Below, in pieces: positions 48,178-64,000 of a stretch of DNA of 64,000 nucleotides. The position numbers and the translations under genes were made by a program. The notes under the pieces were generated by a model, which saw only the letters and a list, made by a program, of their open reading frames with translations, had not been told where the DNA came from and did not search any database. This DNA comes from Gentiana macrophylla (Eukaryota; Streptophyta; Magnoliopsida; Gentianales; Gentianaceae), in NCBI GenBank assembly GCA_026214975.1, contig CM047810.1, positions 2,976,001-3,040,000 of the forward strand. Direction: 5' to 3'. The first letter of the stretch is position 1. Each line of letters begins with the position of its first letter.

Positions 48178-50406
48178 ATGTCTACACCCCATTGTTTTGA
48201 GAATCCTCCACGCTGAATCCATCCTGTGGAAAAGGTTCAGTAGAGGTGTTTGAAGGCCTTCATACTTACATCACCGGACCTCGAGACTCTAAGAAAGCCA
48301 TTCTTCTCATCTCCGATGCTTTCGGTACTTAATTACTACTCTGTTTTCTTCCATTTTTGTTCAGTTTCTTTTTCTTTCTGTTTTTTGTTTTTATTGATGA
48401 AGTTCCTTTTCTGTTCATCCATCAAGTTCATTTTCTATGTAATTGTAAACATAGCTATAGAGCTAGTTGTAATTGTTAAATCCAATATCTGAGTAGCATA
48501 ATAATCAGAAACGTACCTACATCCATCCATTGTTTTTCGGATTTATTCTGTTGAACACCATTATCAATTATCTCCATCTATTGTTCCGTTCGTCATGCCT
48601 CTCCGTCTTCATTCCAATCATCGAGTATGTGGAAACAACAGAGAAAGAATAATACACTGCTGATTGGATCTTCTATTCTAGTCTATGTCTTTTCGGAATG
48701 CCAATTCGTAGTGATGGTATCGTAGGCTTATATAAGTTACACCAGGACTCAAGTTTAATTTCATATACAGAGTTTAACCGATTTGTCGTATTAATGAAAG
48801 ATATTGTGTGCACTGATTAATGGGAGATAATGTCTGCATTAATGGAGCTAATTTAACATCTTTTTGTTTGATTCCACGGTAACATTGCTCTCACTTATAC
48901 CAGACACACATCTTCATTGTACTGTTAAGCCATCTAGTTATGGCTCCACATGGTCAAGAGTGATATGTTTTAACTGATTCGTAACCGAAAAATTCAGAAA
49001 GAAAAAAAAAAATTACTATAATGAAGGGATCCAATGCATTTTTCTTTTTGCAGAAGATGTGAATTTTATTTATTTGCTGGTTTTCAAATCTTTATGTTAT
49101 CTGAATTTTGTTTTTGCAGGATATGAAGCACCTAACTTGAGGTGTGTTTAATTTCTGTCATTTGATTATGAATTTAATATATACAGCTTATCAAACCAAT
49201 TCTCCTTTTGTGTTATGATGCTTGATATTTCACATTTTGTTTTCTGTATAATCTAGAAAGCTCGCAGATAAATACGCAGACGAGGGATATTTAGTACTTG
49301 CTCCTGATTTCTTTTACGGGGATCCTGCTTTGCTTGGTATTGTTCCTAATTTCGATATTCCAAAGTGGAGAGCAGCTCATACCGCTGTATGTAATCCTCA
49401 CTGGTCTTAAATTATACGCGTATAATATGCTAATTGTGAACCAATTAGGATGAACTTTTTAGCTTGACATGTTGATTTGTAGGAAAAAGGAGCTGAAGAT
49501 GCTTTAGCCATAATTACTGCTTTGAAAAACAAAGGAGTTTCGGCTGTTGGAGCAGTAGGTTTTTGCTGGGGAGGTATACTTTTCTTTTGACCTTTGAAGA
49601 TTAACTTAAACTTGTATCCATTATTGCATTCTATATTTGTTATATCCCACGTTGAAAGAGTGGACATAATTAACTCGGTTATTTGAGTTAACCATTTTAG
49701 TCCGAATTCTTGTGTGTGTGTGTTCATTATCTTGGACATGTGGAACTTCAATTTTGGTTACGTTGTCTTACAGGAGAGGTGGTGGTGAGATTGGCGAAAC
49801 ACGAAATCATTCAGGCTGGAGTTGTACTGCATCCTGGTCCCCTCAAAGTTGAGCATATCAATGGTAATATTCTTCATCTTTTCCATATGTTTAGGCATTC
49901 CAATTCCAACAAGCAGAATATCCTCATCATGCTATCAAAATTGTGAAGGAAAAGTTTTAGTTTGTAAAAGATTTACAAGCCAAAATAACATTATTGCAGA
50001 AGTTAAAATCCCGATCGCCTTACTGGGAGCTGAGATCGATGAATATTGCCCTGCCGAGGATATAGTACAGTTTGGGAAGATTTTATCTGCAAAACCTGAG
50101 GTACGAAATCACCAATCCATCAAACGGATTTTCAAAATATCAAAATTATACAATAACTTGTTAGTTGTACATTGAAATTTTAGATACTACTTTGGTCATA
50201 TATATATATATATAACCGGGTTGCATGGCAGGAATTATACGGAATGATGGTTGTTTTGATTGCAGGTTGAGAGCTATACAAAGATATTCCCAGGTGTAAA
50301 TCATGGGTGGGCACTCAGATATGATACAAATGATGAATTTGCTGTTAAGAGTTCAGAAGAAGCTCTTGCAGATACTCGAAATTGGTTAAACAAGTACATC
50401 AAGTAA
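48178..50406 (+). pseudogene. DLH1, copy B (1-nt deletion in exon 1)
   Basis: Exons at 48,178-48,324, 49,120-49,141, 49,257-49,386, 49,483-49,573, 49,774-49,863, 50,000-50,100 and 50,266-50,406, identical in structure to copy A. In exon 1 CCTCCACGCTGA replaces CCTCCTACGCTGA: one T is missing, so the frame hits TGA at 48,214-48,216 after 12 codons. All later exons, including GFCWGG and NHGW, are intact, and no other start in exon 1 restores the frame. Either a very young null allele or paralog, or a one-base consensus error. Confidence 0.75.
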
Positions 50407-51287
50407 AACTGAAGGAGCAATTTATGTAGTCAAGTACACACTCGCAATAAAGAAGATAGAACAACAATAATGATAATAATAATATAAAGCGATGACTTGT
50501 AGTGTTGATTTGGAAATGGAAGAGAGCGATGATTTGTATCGTTCTGCCGGTTTGTTGTATAATTTTATATTGTGTTTTTGTGTTGATTGAGTGTTGTATC
50601 ATCTCCCAGGAACACAATACAGTTTGGTAAGCTCAATAATGTTTATCCCTGCAACTATATACATATATTGGTGTTTAATTTTTTGAATGATTATGAACAC
50701 GGCCATCGGTATTCCCAGATCATTTCTTGGTAATGATGGGGCAACATTATTATGAATTTTACTCTATGTTGTCTTGGTAATAACAAAAAATCGTCATGGC
50801 AATGGTAATAAAGACCTTGACATTGGACAAGCTGCATCGGTCTATTAAGTGGAGAAAAAAGAAAAAGAAAAAAAGACCTTGACATTACATGGAGACCAGT
50901 GTTTAAATCCTGTTAAGTGGAGAAAAAAGAAAAAGAAAAAAAGACCTTGACATTACAATACAATGAAATTTGACTTCCAAAAGGTGGGACGTCGACCATA
51001 ATACATTATTTAACTCCACGTAAAACGGTAATAAAAGGGTGCAGTTAGAAACTTCCCATCATGCATGTGCTGCATGCGCCTATTTTTTTAATCATTCTTT
51101 GGCGCATCACCGCAGTACAGCCTACAGGCAGCTTATCCGGTCATATTTCATGTAGCAAACAAAACAAAAACAAATGGAGAGAAGTAGCAAAAGCAGAGGG
51201 GACCCTTAGAAGTTAGAAACGCCATTGTTCTTCAAAATCTTCACACACACACACACACACACACACAAAAAAAAAAAAAAATCAATA
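50407..51287. other. DLH1-DLH2 intergenic region, copy B
   Basis: Counterpart of 24,328-25,199. The second unit of the AAAGACCTTGACATT repeat is longer here (AAAAAAGAAAAAGAAAAAAAG against a shorter purine run in A). The (CA)n-A(n) tract ends AATCAATAATG before the DLH2 start. Confidence 0.6.
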
Positions 51288-54200
51288 ATGTCGACACCGA
51301 ACATGAACACACAAACAAATGGAAATGGTTCAGTAGTAGAGGTGTTTGAAGGACTTCAGACTTACATCACTGGTCCTCGAGACTCCAACCGTGCTATCCT
51401 TCTCATCTCTGATGCTTTCGGTACTTCCTCTGTGTTTTTTCTTCGATTTTCTTGCATATATATATATTTTTCTTTCTATATATGTAAACAAATCTAGCTA
51501 TATAGTTGCAATTTCTTCATATGATATGTGGTAGACAAACTTTTGTTATATATCCTCTGCTTGAGATGAGAATGAGAATCACTGTTTAGCAAATCTTGAT
51601 GTTTTCCCCAATTTTTGTTTTTTGGCAGGATATGAATCAGCTAATTTGAGGTTTGTTTGAATTGAGATACCAAAATGCTGCATTTTGTGGAGCAAAGATT
51701 TCACCTTTTTTTTTTTTCTTGCTACATTTCAGAAAGCTTGCAGACAAAGCTGCAGATGAAGGATATTTAGTACTTGTTCCAGATTTCTTATATGGGGATT
51801 TCGCCTTGCTCGGTATAGTTCCTAATTTCGATGTCCCCGCATGGAGAGCAGCTCATTCAGCTGTATGTAACTTCTCATTGATCATGATTTTTTACGCAAT
51901 AATTTTGAACCAATTATATAGCTTTGAACTTTTTAGCTTAATATATATATATATATAAAAATAATTGAGCCCCCGTACGTAGCGTAGGACAAAGTAGTTG
52001 AAGATGCTATAGCCGTAATCACTGCTTTGAAGAACAAAGGAGTTTCTGCTATTGGAGCTGCAGGTTTTGGCTGGGGAGGTACACTTTTTTTATTTTGGCC
52101 TTAAAAAGCTTTCATTTGTCTCGATATTCATCCATTTTTTTTATCATTCATTCTAAACCTCGAGAAATGTTACTAAGATATAAGATTAATGTTGAAACAC
52201 AGATGAGAAAATTGCACTTGAAGAAAGATAAAACAGATGCAATCTAACAGTAAAAATGACGAAAATGATAAAACACAGAAACAAAGAGAACACGGTGATT
52301 TAACGTGGTTTCCGGCGTTGTGCCGACTACTCCACGGACAGAAAATGAGATATTTTATTATGCACAGAATTACAAGGTTTTCACAAGTGTGTGAATAACA
52401 CTTTGAAAGACACACATTGCATTGATTACAACTTTGGTATTTATAGGCACAAATGCCAAACCCTAACCGCCAAAGATCTTTGTCGGTATTGACATAAATA
52501 CCCCAGATGTAGACTCTAGCTCCAGCTATTATCCACCAGACGAAACTCAGCTCCAAACTGACTTTCTCAGAAATCTCACTTTTCTTGAAACTCACTTGTA
52601 ATCAACAAACTCATATGTAGAACTCAAAGAAAACTCGCCCCACCAAAACTCGGTTTTCTCTTTTTCCCAAAACTCGCCCCACAAAACTCGCTTTTCTCGA
52701 CTTTCGATCGAGTTCTACCAGTTTTAGAGATCAAGTCACAAAACTAACAATTAAGATATCATGAACTTGTTGATCTCGGTTAATCGTTTTAGTCCAAATC
52801 AGAACGATGGGCTTAAGTAGTTACTGTATTTAACTTCAAAGTTTGGGGACACTTGTTACAGGAGAAGTGGTTGTGAGATTGGCGAAACACGATATCATTC
52901 AGACAGGAGTTTTAGTGTCTCCTGGTCCCATCACAGTTGAGCATATCAATGGTAATTTTTGCAGCTTTTACCTTTTTTTTCTTTTCTTTTCTTTTTCTGA
53001 GAATGTTATTGTTCAGGAATTTTAGTTTGTAATAATGGATTTTATGATTCAAAATAATATTATTGCAGAAGTTAAGATCCCATTAGCCATACTGGGAGCT
53101 GAGTTAGATGAATATTGTCTTGCTGAGGATATTCTACACTTTGGGAAGATTTTATCTGCAAAATCTGAGGTAATGAATTGATCCATCATGTGGATTATGA
53201 ATTATTGTTGATCTCAAATTTTAAAATAAGTTGTTAGTTGTTAATTTTAATTTAGATACTCTTCCCCGTCCTTAAATGGAATTCGTTTTTCTGACGATGT
53301 TGGTTCTCGTCGATTAAATAATCCATGCCAAATAAACCCTAGTGACAATCAACAAGACTAAAACCCTAATGCCTAGTTTGATTTTTTTAGACCGAGTCTG
53401 TAATCAAGTCTCTCGTAGTTCCTTGAGATCGTTTATATGGAGGACATCTCGTCCCAGCGATCCTGTGCCGTATCCATCAAGGATTCTTAGCGTGTTGATC
53501 CCTTTGATTTAGGAGATAATCACGGATAATTTAAATGTTATGATCAGAGTCTCAATGGGTAAAGGATTTTTCCATAATTATCTTGTATTATAAACACGTG
53601 CGCATTTCGGATAAGGGAGGCTCTGGCCGACTTGCATCGAGCCCCTTAGGCCGTCTCGGCCCGAACTGTGCTGAAACCAACTTCGTAACGACCTGACCGA
53701 CCTGCGGTGGTCTGATGGGGAGTACATGGCAGATCTCCCACCTGGGGATTAGATCTGTTATTAGGCACGAAGTGAACTCTTGGCTCTTAATATTATATTT
53801 CTCTATCTTCATTTAATTGTTCAACCAATAAGGGGATGGCACGTGGAGATCGTAGATCTGACCTCCGTCATTTTCCTTTATCTTTTCTTAGCGTTTGGAT
53901 TACCAGAATGGAATGTAAAACATATTTTCATCCATTCCACCAATTTGTCAGGTTTGGATGCAAGAGAATAAAATAAAATTCGAGCATTATCATCGCATAA
54001 ATGATTGGATGGAATCAACCACCACCGTCCCTACCATCAGGGAAGGTGGTGATTGAAAAAAAATTCTGGGTCCGTCATTGCCTACCACCACTCACCCACC
54101 CCTAACCCTACCCACAACCTACCCCACCATCACCTCTTGCCACCGTTCACTGCCACAACCTAACCCATCACCACCCATTACCACCACCCACCTTACCATT

Positions 54201-54789
54201 GCCACCACTACCACCTCACACCATCCCTCACCAACTCCACCTCCGCACAACTCACACCACCCGCCACTCGTCATCACCCATCACCCACCACCATCATCCA
54301 CTGTCCCACTTGCCATCGCCACATCCTATAGAATTGAATCTCGTTCATTTTATTTATTGAAAGCCAAACGTAAGATTGATATTCATCCCAACCTTTCAAA
54401 CGCACTATCTATTTATATATATCTTTTGCAATATGGAGAGAGATTTGATAAACCTTTTCCCAGTTTCCCTCATCCCGCGCATAATTACTATCCAATCCAT
54501 CCATTCATTTCTTCACAACAAATGCACTAATATTGATAGTCAAAAGAATTAACCACTTTATTAATCTGCGTGGAAAACTCTAAAACGCCTAATATACATT
54601 TAGTAAGTTGGCGGAAATTTTACGAAGTTAATTATTGTTTGATTGCAGGTTGAGAGCTATACAAAGATATTCCCAGGTGTAAATCATGGGTGGACGATGA
54701 GTTATAATACAGATGATGAATCAGCTGTTAAGAGTGCAGAGGAAGCTCTTGCTGACACTCTAAGCTGGTTAAACAAATATATCAAGTGA
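51288..54789 (+). CDS. Dienelactone hydrolase-family protein DLH2, copy B
   Basis: Exons at 51,288-51,420, 51,629-51,650, 51,733-51,862, 51,988-52,078, 52,862-52,951, 53,069-53,169 and 54,649-54,789; 235 codons, all open. It carries the same Gly in GFGWGG as copy A. Coding differences from copy A are few: for example AKHDIIQ here against AKRDIIQ, and LSWLNKYIK against LNWLNKYIK. The same solo LTR sits in intron 4 and the same block in intron 6. A 316 bp MITE lies just downstream only in this copy. Confidence 0.88.
52190..52749 (-). mobile_element. Solo LTR in DLH2 intron 4, copy B
   Basis: A 560 bp counterpart with the same TGTT...AACA ends and ATTAA target-site duplications (52,185-52,189 and 52,750-52,754). 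A patch near 52,520-52,700 (CTCGCC/CTCAGC-rich) differs markedly from copy A. Confidence 0.85.
53170..54648. repeat. Expanded intron 6 of DLH2 with repeat blocks, copy B
   Basis: Counterpart of 27,078-28,557. The GC-rich and CCACC-rich parts are conserved, but the 18 bp inverted repeat has two mismatches here (AGGGAAGGTGGTGATTGA in the right arm). Confidence 0.55.
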
Positions 54790-54816
54790 AACTGAAACAA
54801 CAATATTAATTTATTT

Positions 54817-55132
54817 GGGAAATTAGGGATAAGGACACAATCCTAATATTTTTAAGTAATGAGACAACTACATATTTTTATAGGGAGAAGACACTCTTCT
54901 CAAATCCCAAATCAAATGAATTTATTACGGTGAATTTTCATTATTTCAAACAATTTAACAATGAATTTTGAAAATTAAATAATTTCGACATGAATTTAGC
55001 GATGAATTTAAATAATGAATTTTGAACACAAGTGAATTTCGACTGAATAAATAGTTTTTCGCTTTATCACAAAAGTTTCAAAAGATCGTCACTCAATCGA
55101 TTGATGAAATATTTCGTCCTTCCTCATTCCCC
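54817..55132. mobile_element. Copy-B-specific Mutator-type MITE downstream of DLH2
   Basis: A 316 bp insertion absent from copy A. It starts GGGAAATTAGGGATAAGGAC and ends GGAAGGACG...-type complement (CGTCCTTCCTCATTCCCC), so the ends form imperfect inverted repeats. It is flanked by perfect 10 bp direct repeats TAATTTATTT (54,807-54,816 and 55,133-55,142); copy A has this sequence once (about 28,716). No coding capacity. The target-duplication length fits the Mutator superfamily. Confidence 0.85.
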
Positions 55133-55743
55133 TAATTTATTTATGTAATAATAATTAAATACACTCTCAATAAGTGAAATAGATTTTCTAGTTATATGTG
55201 GGATAAGTGAAATATTTTTTATTTATTTATGTGTTATTGTGTAAGACACCAAGTATATTGGCTTGGAAACCAAAACTCTCAGACCATTTTTTCCTTTTTT
55301 AATTCCAGAGCCCTTCAATAAAAAATAGGAGTATTTTTTTACACAACACACTAATTTAAAATCTAAATTGATTCGATACAAAAAATGATGATTATTCAAT
55401 TCAAGTCAGAAAACGATGGCTATTCTAACCCAATTCGAGTCAAACGTGAAGTGTTTTTCAAACTCAATATCGGTTAGAAAATATATAGATTCATCATTAC
55501 TTTTTTTTACTAAAATTAAGTTAGAAAAACTTTCAAATTTCTGCGTAATGTTCGGTTAGAATCAATGATTACGAAATACAGATAAATTTGCGGGGCAAAG
55601 ATGAAAATAAAAATATTATGTATGAAGATTTTTTTTTTAAAGTATGAAATGACCTCAAGATTCATCTCTTTCATTCATTTTTGTTTTTATTTTTTCTATC
55701 ATTTAACCTATGATTTAGATCCACTCCCGCCAAGCAATAAGTA

Positions 55744-56017
55744 CTACTTTCGTCCTAAAATAAGTGTCATGTTTTTAGGTTTCAAACATATTGAGAAATG
55801 TAATTAATGTGTTGTTTTTTATACTACATTGACATATTTATCACTCACAAATAATAAATATTTGTTTTGGGATATAAAATGATTGCCATAAATAAATATT
55901 GGACTAAAGTTATCTTTGAAAAATAAGCATTAAATGATATATTGGTAATATAAAACAACATTTTTTATGAGACAATTATTTTCTAAAATATGAATACTTA
56001 TTTTGAGAAGAAAGTAG
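55744..56017. mobile_element. Stowaway-like MITE, older, copy B
   Basis: A 274 bp counterpart of 29,334-29,607 with the same TA flanks and ends. Confidence 0.8.
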
Positions 56018-56149
56018 TAACAAAAGTGGTGCAATATATAAATTCACAAAGAAGCAAAAGCTTCTTTTTTTTTTTTTTTTGAAAGCGAAGCAAAAGCTTT
56101 AATAAGTGGGGTTCCAAAACATGTGGAGTGTATGCCAAGTATATACATC

Positions 56150-57780
56150 AACACTAAAAATCATAAAAACAAAATTGTGTTGGCCTGTTGGTCCCCACTT
56201 CTTCTTCTTCTTCTTCTTTCTCTTTTTTTTTTTTTTTTTTTCTTTTATAAACAATACATTTTATTAAAAAAATGGTAAAAGGATGTAAACAATATCGTAT
56301 CCCCACTTCTTCTTCTTCTTCTCCTTATATCAAAAGACGTTGATTAAAAAAATGGTAAAAGGCTGCTTAAAACCTATCCATTATATCAAATCCAAGTGTG
56401 GAAAAAAACTATCATGTAAATCCAGGAAAGAAAGATCAACATCCTACGCCTAAAGCTTTCAAAGTGTAAAACCCAAAGCAAAAATTACAATTGGTATAGT
56501 ATTGTGTTGGCCTATTGGTCCCTTCATTTTTATTGCATAATCAACAAAGATCTTTGCTTTTTGTCAAGAATAAAAATTAAAAAAAAATTTGTTGCTAATT
56601 CATCTCTCTAGATATTTTTTTTGGATAGTAATGGATCAAGCCAAATATATACAAATAATTACACAACAGTTGTATAAGTTTTCCTCGTGTCCATAACATA
56701 AAGGTTAAAAAGCATTACATGAAAGCAACATTATTTCATTAGTGAGGTAGAGAGTAAATATTCGATATTGCAAAAATAAAATAAAAATTGTAGCACTAAA
56801 AAAAAGGCGTTGCAAACTATATTAATGATACATTCTTCGATTTTTAGGTCCTTCATCAAGCCTCGAAACAATATTGTAGAGGGTATTTGAGTTGGAATTT
56901 AACCTATATATTAGTATTTAATTTACTATAAGCTTTTTTAAATTTAAAGAAATTATTAAATCCACATTTAATCCACCATTGACAAGTCGATAGTGGACAT
57001 TACCGTCGGCATCTTGAGAGTGAAGGGCTGAATAATAAGTTTTGACATTTTCCTTTTTGGTGAATTAATATTATTTTTCTCAGCCTTTCATTTTACTAGA
57101 ACCACGTATTAAATGATAATAATTATTTAATTTGATTGTATATAGTATAATAAAACAACTTTATAGAGTTCCACGCTTTTGTAAAAGGCATGTGTGCACA
57201 TGCTATGACATCAACAACTCCATGTTTCTAAACGTAGATCAAAACCATACAATTTAAATACGAGCCAAAATATGTGTATTACATATATGTTTTTATACGG
57301 ATGTAGACACCACACAAGTATTTTCTTATATATATAGTATACTTTATTGCTATCATAATTAGTTACTAATTAATACGTAATCTCGAGAGACATTAACTCG
57401 GTGTTTCAAAAAAATGATATAATGACGGTCTTGTTTTTTAGTTGGAATGTGAGAGTTTGATTTTATAAAATGTCGATTTTCCCAACAATAATGGTGTACA
57501 AACAACTCTTTTCACAATGAATCATCAAGATATACATTTGATTTACATCATCCGCAAGCGAAGGTACCGAGAATAGGACACGAGAGGCTTTTTGGGTTGG
57601 CTCAACATTTCATTTTACAACAAACCTATGACGGAGTTATCACCCTCACAGACACCACTCAGTGTTCAAAGCGCTTATGTACTTTAACGAGAGACTTGCC
57701 TTTGAACTAGAGTGTTTTACAACAAGGAACATTGTCTTTAAAATAAAAAATAAAATAAGGAACTTGATTTGTTTTTTTAG
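56150..57780. other. Intergenic region, copy B
   Basis: Counterpart of 30,006-31,609. At 56,240-56,460 short words are duplicated (CCCCACTTCTTCTTC, ATTAAAAAAATGGTAAAAGG and TATATCAAAT recur) relative to copy A. This looks like a poorly resolved consensus next to the CTT/T-rich tract. Confidence 0.4.
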
Positions 57781-57784
57781 GTAA

Positions 57785-58215
57785 AAGAAAATTTTATTGA
57801 GTTAAAGTATGTCAAAGAAGAAAAAAGAAACGATTCGGTGGGCAAGAGCCTCAGAGACAAGGGGGATGGGTCTTTCAGGAGACCCTTCGAGTTAGCAAGT
57901 GGGCAGGACTTCCCCTTCTTACAAACAAAAGAAAAGACAACTTTAGTAAATATATGAAGTAAAAAAAAAAAAAACAATCGTCTATGATTCCTCCCAAAGG
58001 AGATAGAGCATCTGAAAGACCGTTTGGCTTGCTGCAATTAGTTGTGAGTCATTTTCTATCTCGATACTAAAGAAGCTCAAATCAATCGCTAAACAAAGAG
58101 ATAAGTAGACTGCTCTAGCTTCAGCTATAACTACATCAGACCCTTGACAATCGGCCAAAAATAAGAGTTCAAAATCTGGCTTTTCAGAATTTATTGTGAG
58201 AATACTAATTGCCAT
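57785..58215 (-). pseudogene. RNase H-like retroelement remnant, copy B
   Basis: Counterpart of 31,610-32,042. The stop present in copy A is a Gln codon here, so the frame runs on (SQLIAASQTVFQMLYLLWEE) before ending at 57,982. It is still only about 77 codons. Confidence 0.6.
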
Positions 58216-58388
58216 ATTCCCATCAATACCAGCTGCATGTATTGATCTTTATCATATTACGAGATGACCTTTTCCATTTCTTGATTACAAAGACTGGTAT
58301 AGAATTTTGTGGCTCCAAACATTAAAAATACAGTCTTACAACGCAAATTAGAAAAACACACGAGGTCCGATCGTGTAAAATAAAATCT

Positions 58389-58660
58389 TCTTTCTCCATT
58401 TTTTTTTATATCATCACATTTCGGTTTTGCTTTTTTATTTATCTCATTTTTACATTTCCAATGCAGAGATTTATTATTTTTTTCCTTTACCAATAAAATA
58501 TTTACATCTCCAATAAAAAAACACAATTCCAATACAAAAACTCCTTTACTAACAAAACATTTACATCTCCAATAAAAAATACATTTCCAATACACATATT
58601 ATTTATTTTCTTATTTGTGTGATTCTTCTCTCTCATGACATATATATAATAACGGAGGAG
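58389..58660. mobile_element. Stowaway-like MITE upstream of the kinase gene, copy B
   Basis: Counterpart of 32,218-32,498. The ends are altered (CTTTCTCCATTT at the left and AACGGAGGAG at the right), and the first 100 bases have many small differences from copy A. Confidence 0.7.
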
Positions 58661-59517
58661 TATTATTATTTTACAAATTTATCACTTTTTTAAAAGTTTC
58701 TATTAAAGGAACAAGTATGACATGACGATAAAAGTGTTGGTTTTACAAAAGCTTTTATAAATTGCCTTTTTTACGTTCATATTTATTTCACTTTTTTAAT
58801 TTGCAGTCAATTTCGTACGGTCAGAATTGGATAAATTTTAATTTTAAAAAAATGGATAATTTTTTTAAACAAAATAAATTTCCCATTATTATAACATACA
58901 AAATACATATTTGCATCTTCTTCCTGGCCTTGCCAATTCAGATTCTTCTGCTTTTGCAACACATCTAAACTTCAAGTGCTTTTAAGCCCATCATTTATCC
59001 TAAGTTCTCTCCTTAATGATCTAACTACCATCCCACTGTTTCTGCAACTCCATAGTACTCAACATTACAACCCAACCCTACTGGTTTCGATTCGTTTTCA
59101 GGTCAATACTTGGTCGAAATATGACTAGTCACTTTTTTGGCAGCTTTTTATTTATATTTAGTTCCAGCCCAAGTAGATTCTGCAGCTATTTTTATTGAAT
59201 ACTGCAAGAATCTAGAAAGATTCGAGCTTTTACAGTCCAAAAGTTAGTTTCTTTAGCAGTTTATTGGATAAAGATCTCGAGCTTTTACAATCCAAAAGCA
59301 CACTTGAAGGTTTTTTGCTTGCAAACATTTACTCGGATTTCTTATTGGTCGCATCTGGTATTTTTAAAGATTCAAATCTCGTACTTGCTCTGATTTTAAT
59401 AAGGGGTTGAGGAAGCTTTGAATCTGTAGCTGAAAGGCTACTGTCTGGAGCTATTTTGTGATGTGTTTTCAGTGAACTGATTTGGTACATTGTTGTATTG
59501 ATGCTTTTGAGTGAAAT
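58661..59517 (+). promoter_or_regulatory. Promoter and 5' UTR region of the full MPK16-like gene
   Basis: Everything from about 35,320 to 61,488 lies inside the duplicated unit, so the complete gene uses the copy B version of this upstream region. No coding sequence. Specific elements could not be assigned with confidence. Confidence 0.4.
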
Positions 59518-63710
<4,193 letters not shown>

Positions 63711-64000
63711 TCATCTCTCTTCAAAAACACACTACACCATATTGACCATTAACATCTGTATTCTTTTCTGTGAACCCTACTTCTCTTGAGCATAGAAAAG
63801 TCGTTTCGCTTCAAGAAAATCCGGGGCACGGAGGGTCTCGGACTCTACAAGGAAGGAGGAGTAGATATGACTAACTTATTGTATCCAAAGCTTGTTCTGT
63901 AATCATCATTTGACAGAAAACATATCAAGGGCATAAATTTCTTACAGTGTCCAAAATGTTGGTTTTCTTTTTGTCCAAGACATAATGTATTTATCTTCTG
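63711..64000 (+). other. 3' UTR / downstream region of the MPK16-like gene
   Basis: Sequence after the kinase TGA. No further frame is evident. It probably holds the 3' UTR; the window ends before any other gene is visible. Confidence 0.4.

Overview
The window is nuclear DNA from a flowering plant, most likely a eudicot. It is AT-rich, its genes are split by GT-AG introns, and it holds Helitrons, Stowaway-like MITEs, a tRNA-derived SINE, a solo LTR and a plant group-D (TDY) MAP kinase close to Arabidopsis MPK16. Nothing bacterial, organellar or viral was seen.

The dominant structure is a direct tandem duplication of about 26.1 kb. Copy A runs from about 9,228 to 35,319 and copy B from about 35,320 to 61,488. 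Each unit holds, in order: a SINE, a long-TIR MITE, four head-to-tail Helitrons (two carrying gene fragments), two dienelactone-hydrolase-like genes (DLH1, DLH2), Stowaway-like MITEs, an RNase H-like retroelement remnant, and the 5' part of the kinase gene. The duplication ends inside kinase exon 4, immediately after the TDY activation motif. Copy A is therefore a truncated kinase with its own promoter region, and copy B runs on into the complete 10-exon, 568-codon gene ending at 63,710.

Left of the duplication (1-9,227) is repeat-rich intergenic DNA and one intronless gene (3,982-4,668) for a small membrane protein with a conserved basic Cys-containing tail. Its stop codon lies inside a strong splice-donor sequence.

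The two copies are nearly identical but not clean duplicates. A Stowaway-like MITE is present only in A (29,732-30,005) and a Mutator-type MITE only in B (54,817-55,132). DLH1 is frameshifted only in B, and the kinase exon 2 only in A. Many small discordances sit at CAG/CTG triplets and cluster in patches, which looks more like miscalling at CHG-methylated cytosines than evolution. Whether the duplication is real or an uncollapsed haplotype join cannot be settled from the sequence alone.

Functionally, the intact content is the membrane protein, DLH1 of copy A (Cys-Asp-His triad visible), DLH2 in both copies (catalytic Cys replaced by Gly), and the MPK16-like kinase of copy B. The rest is transposon-derived sequence or broken gene fragments.
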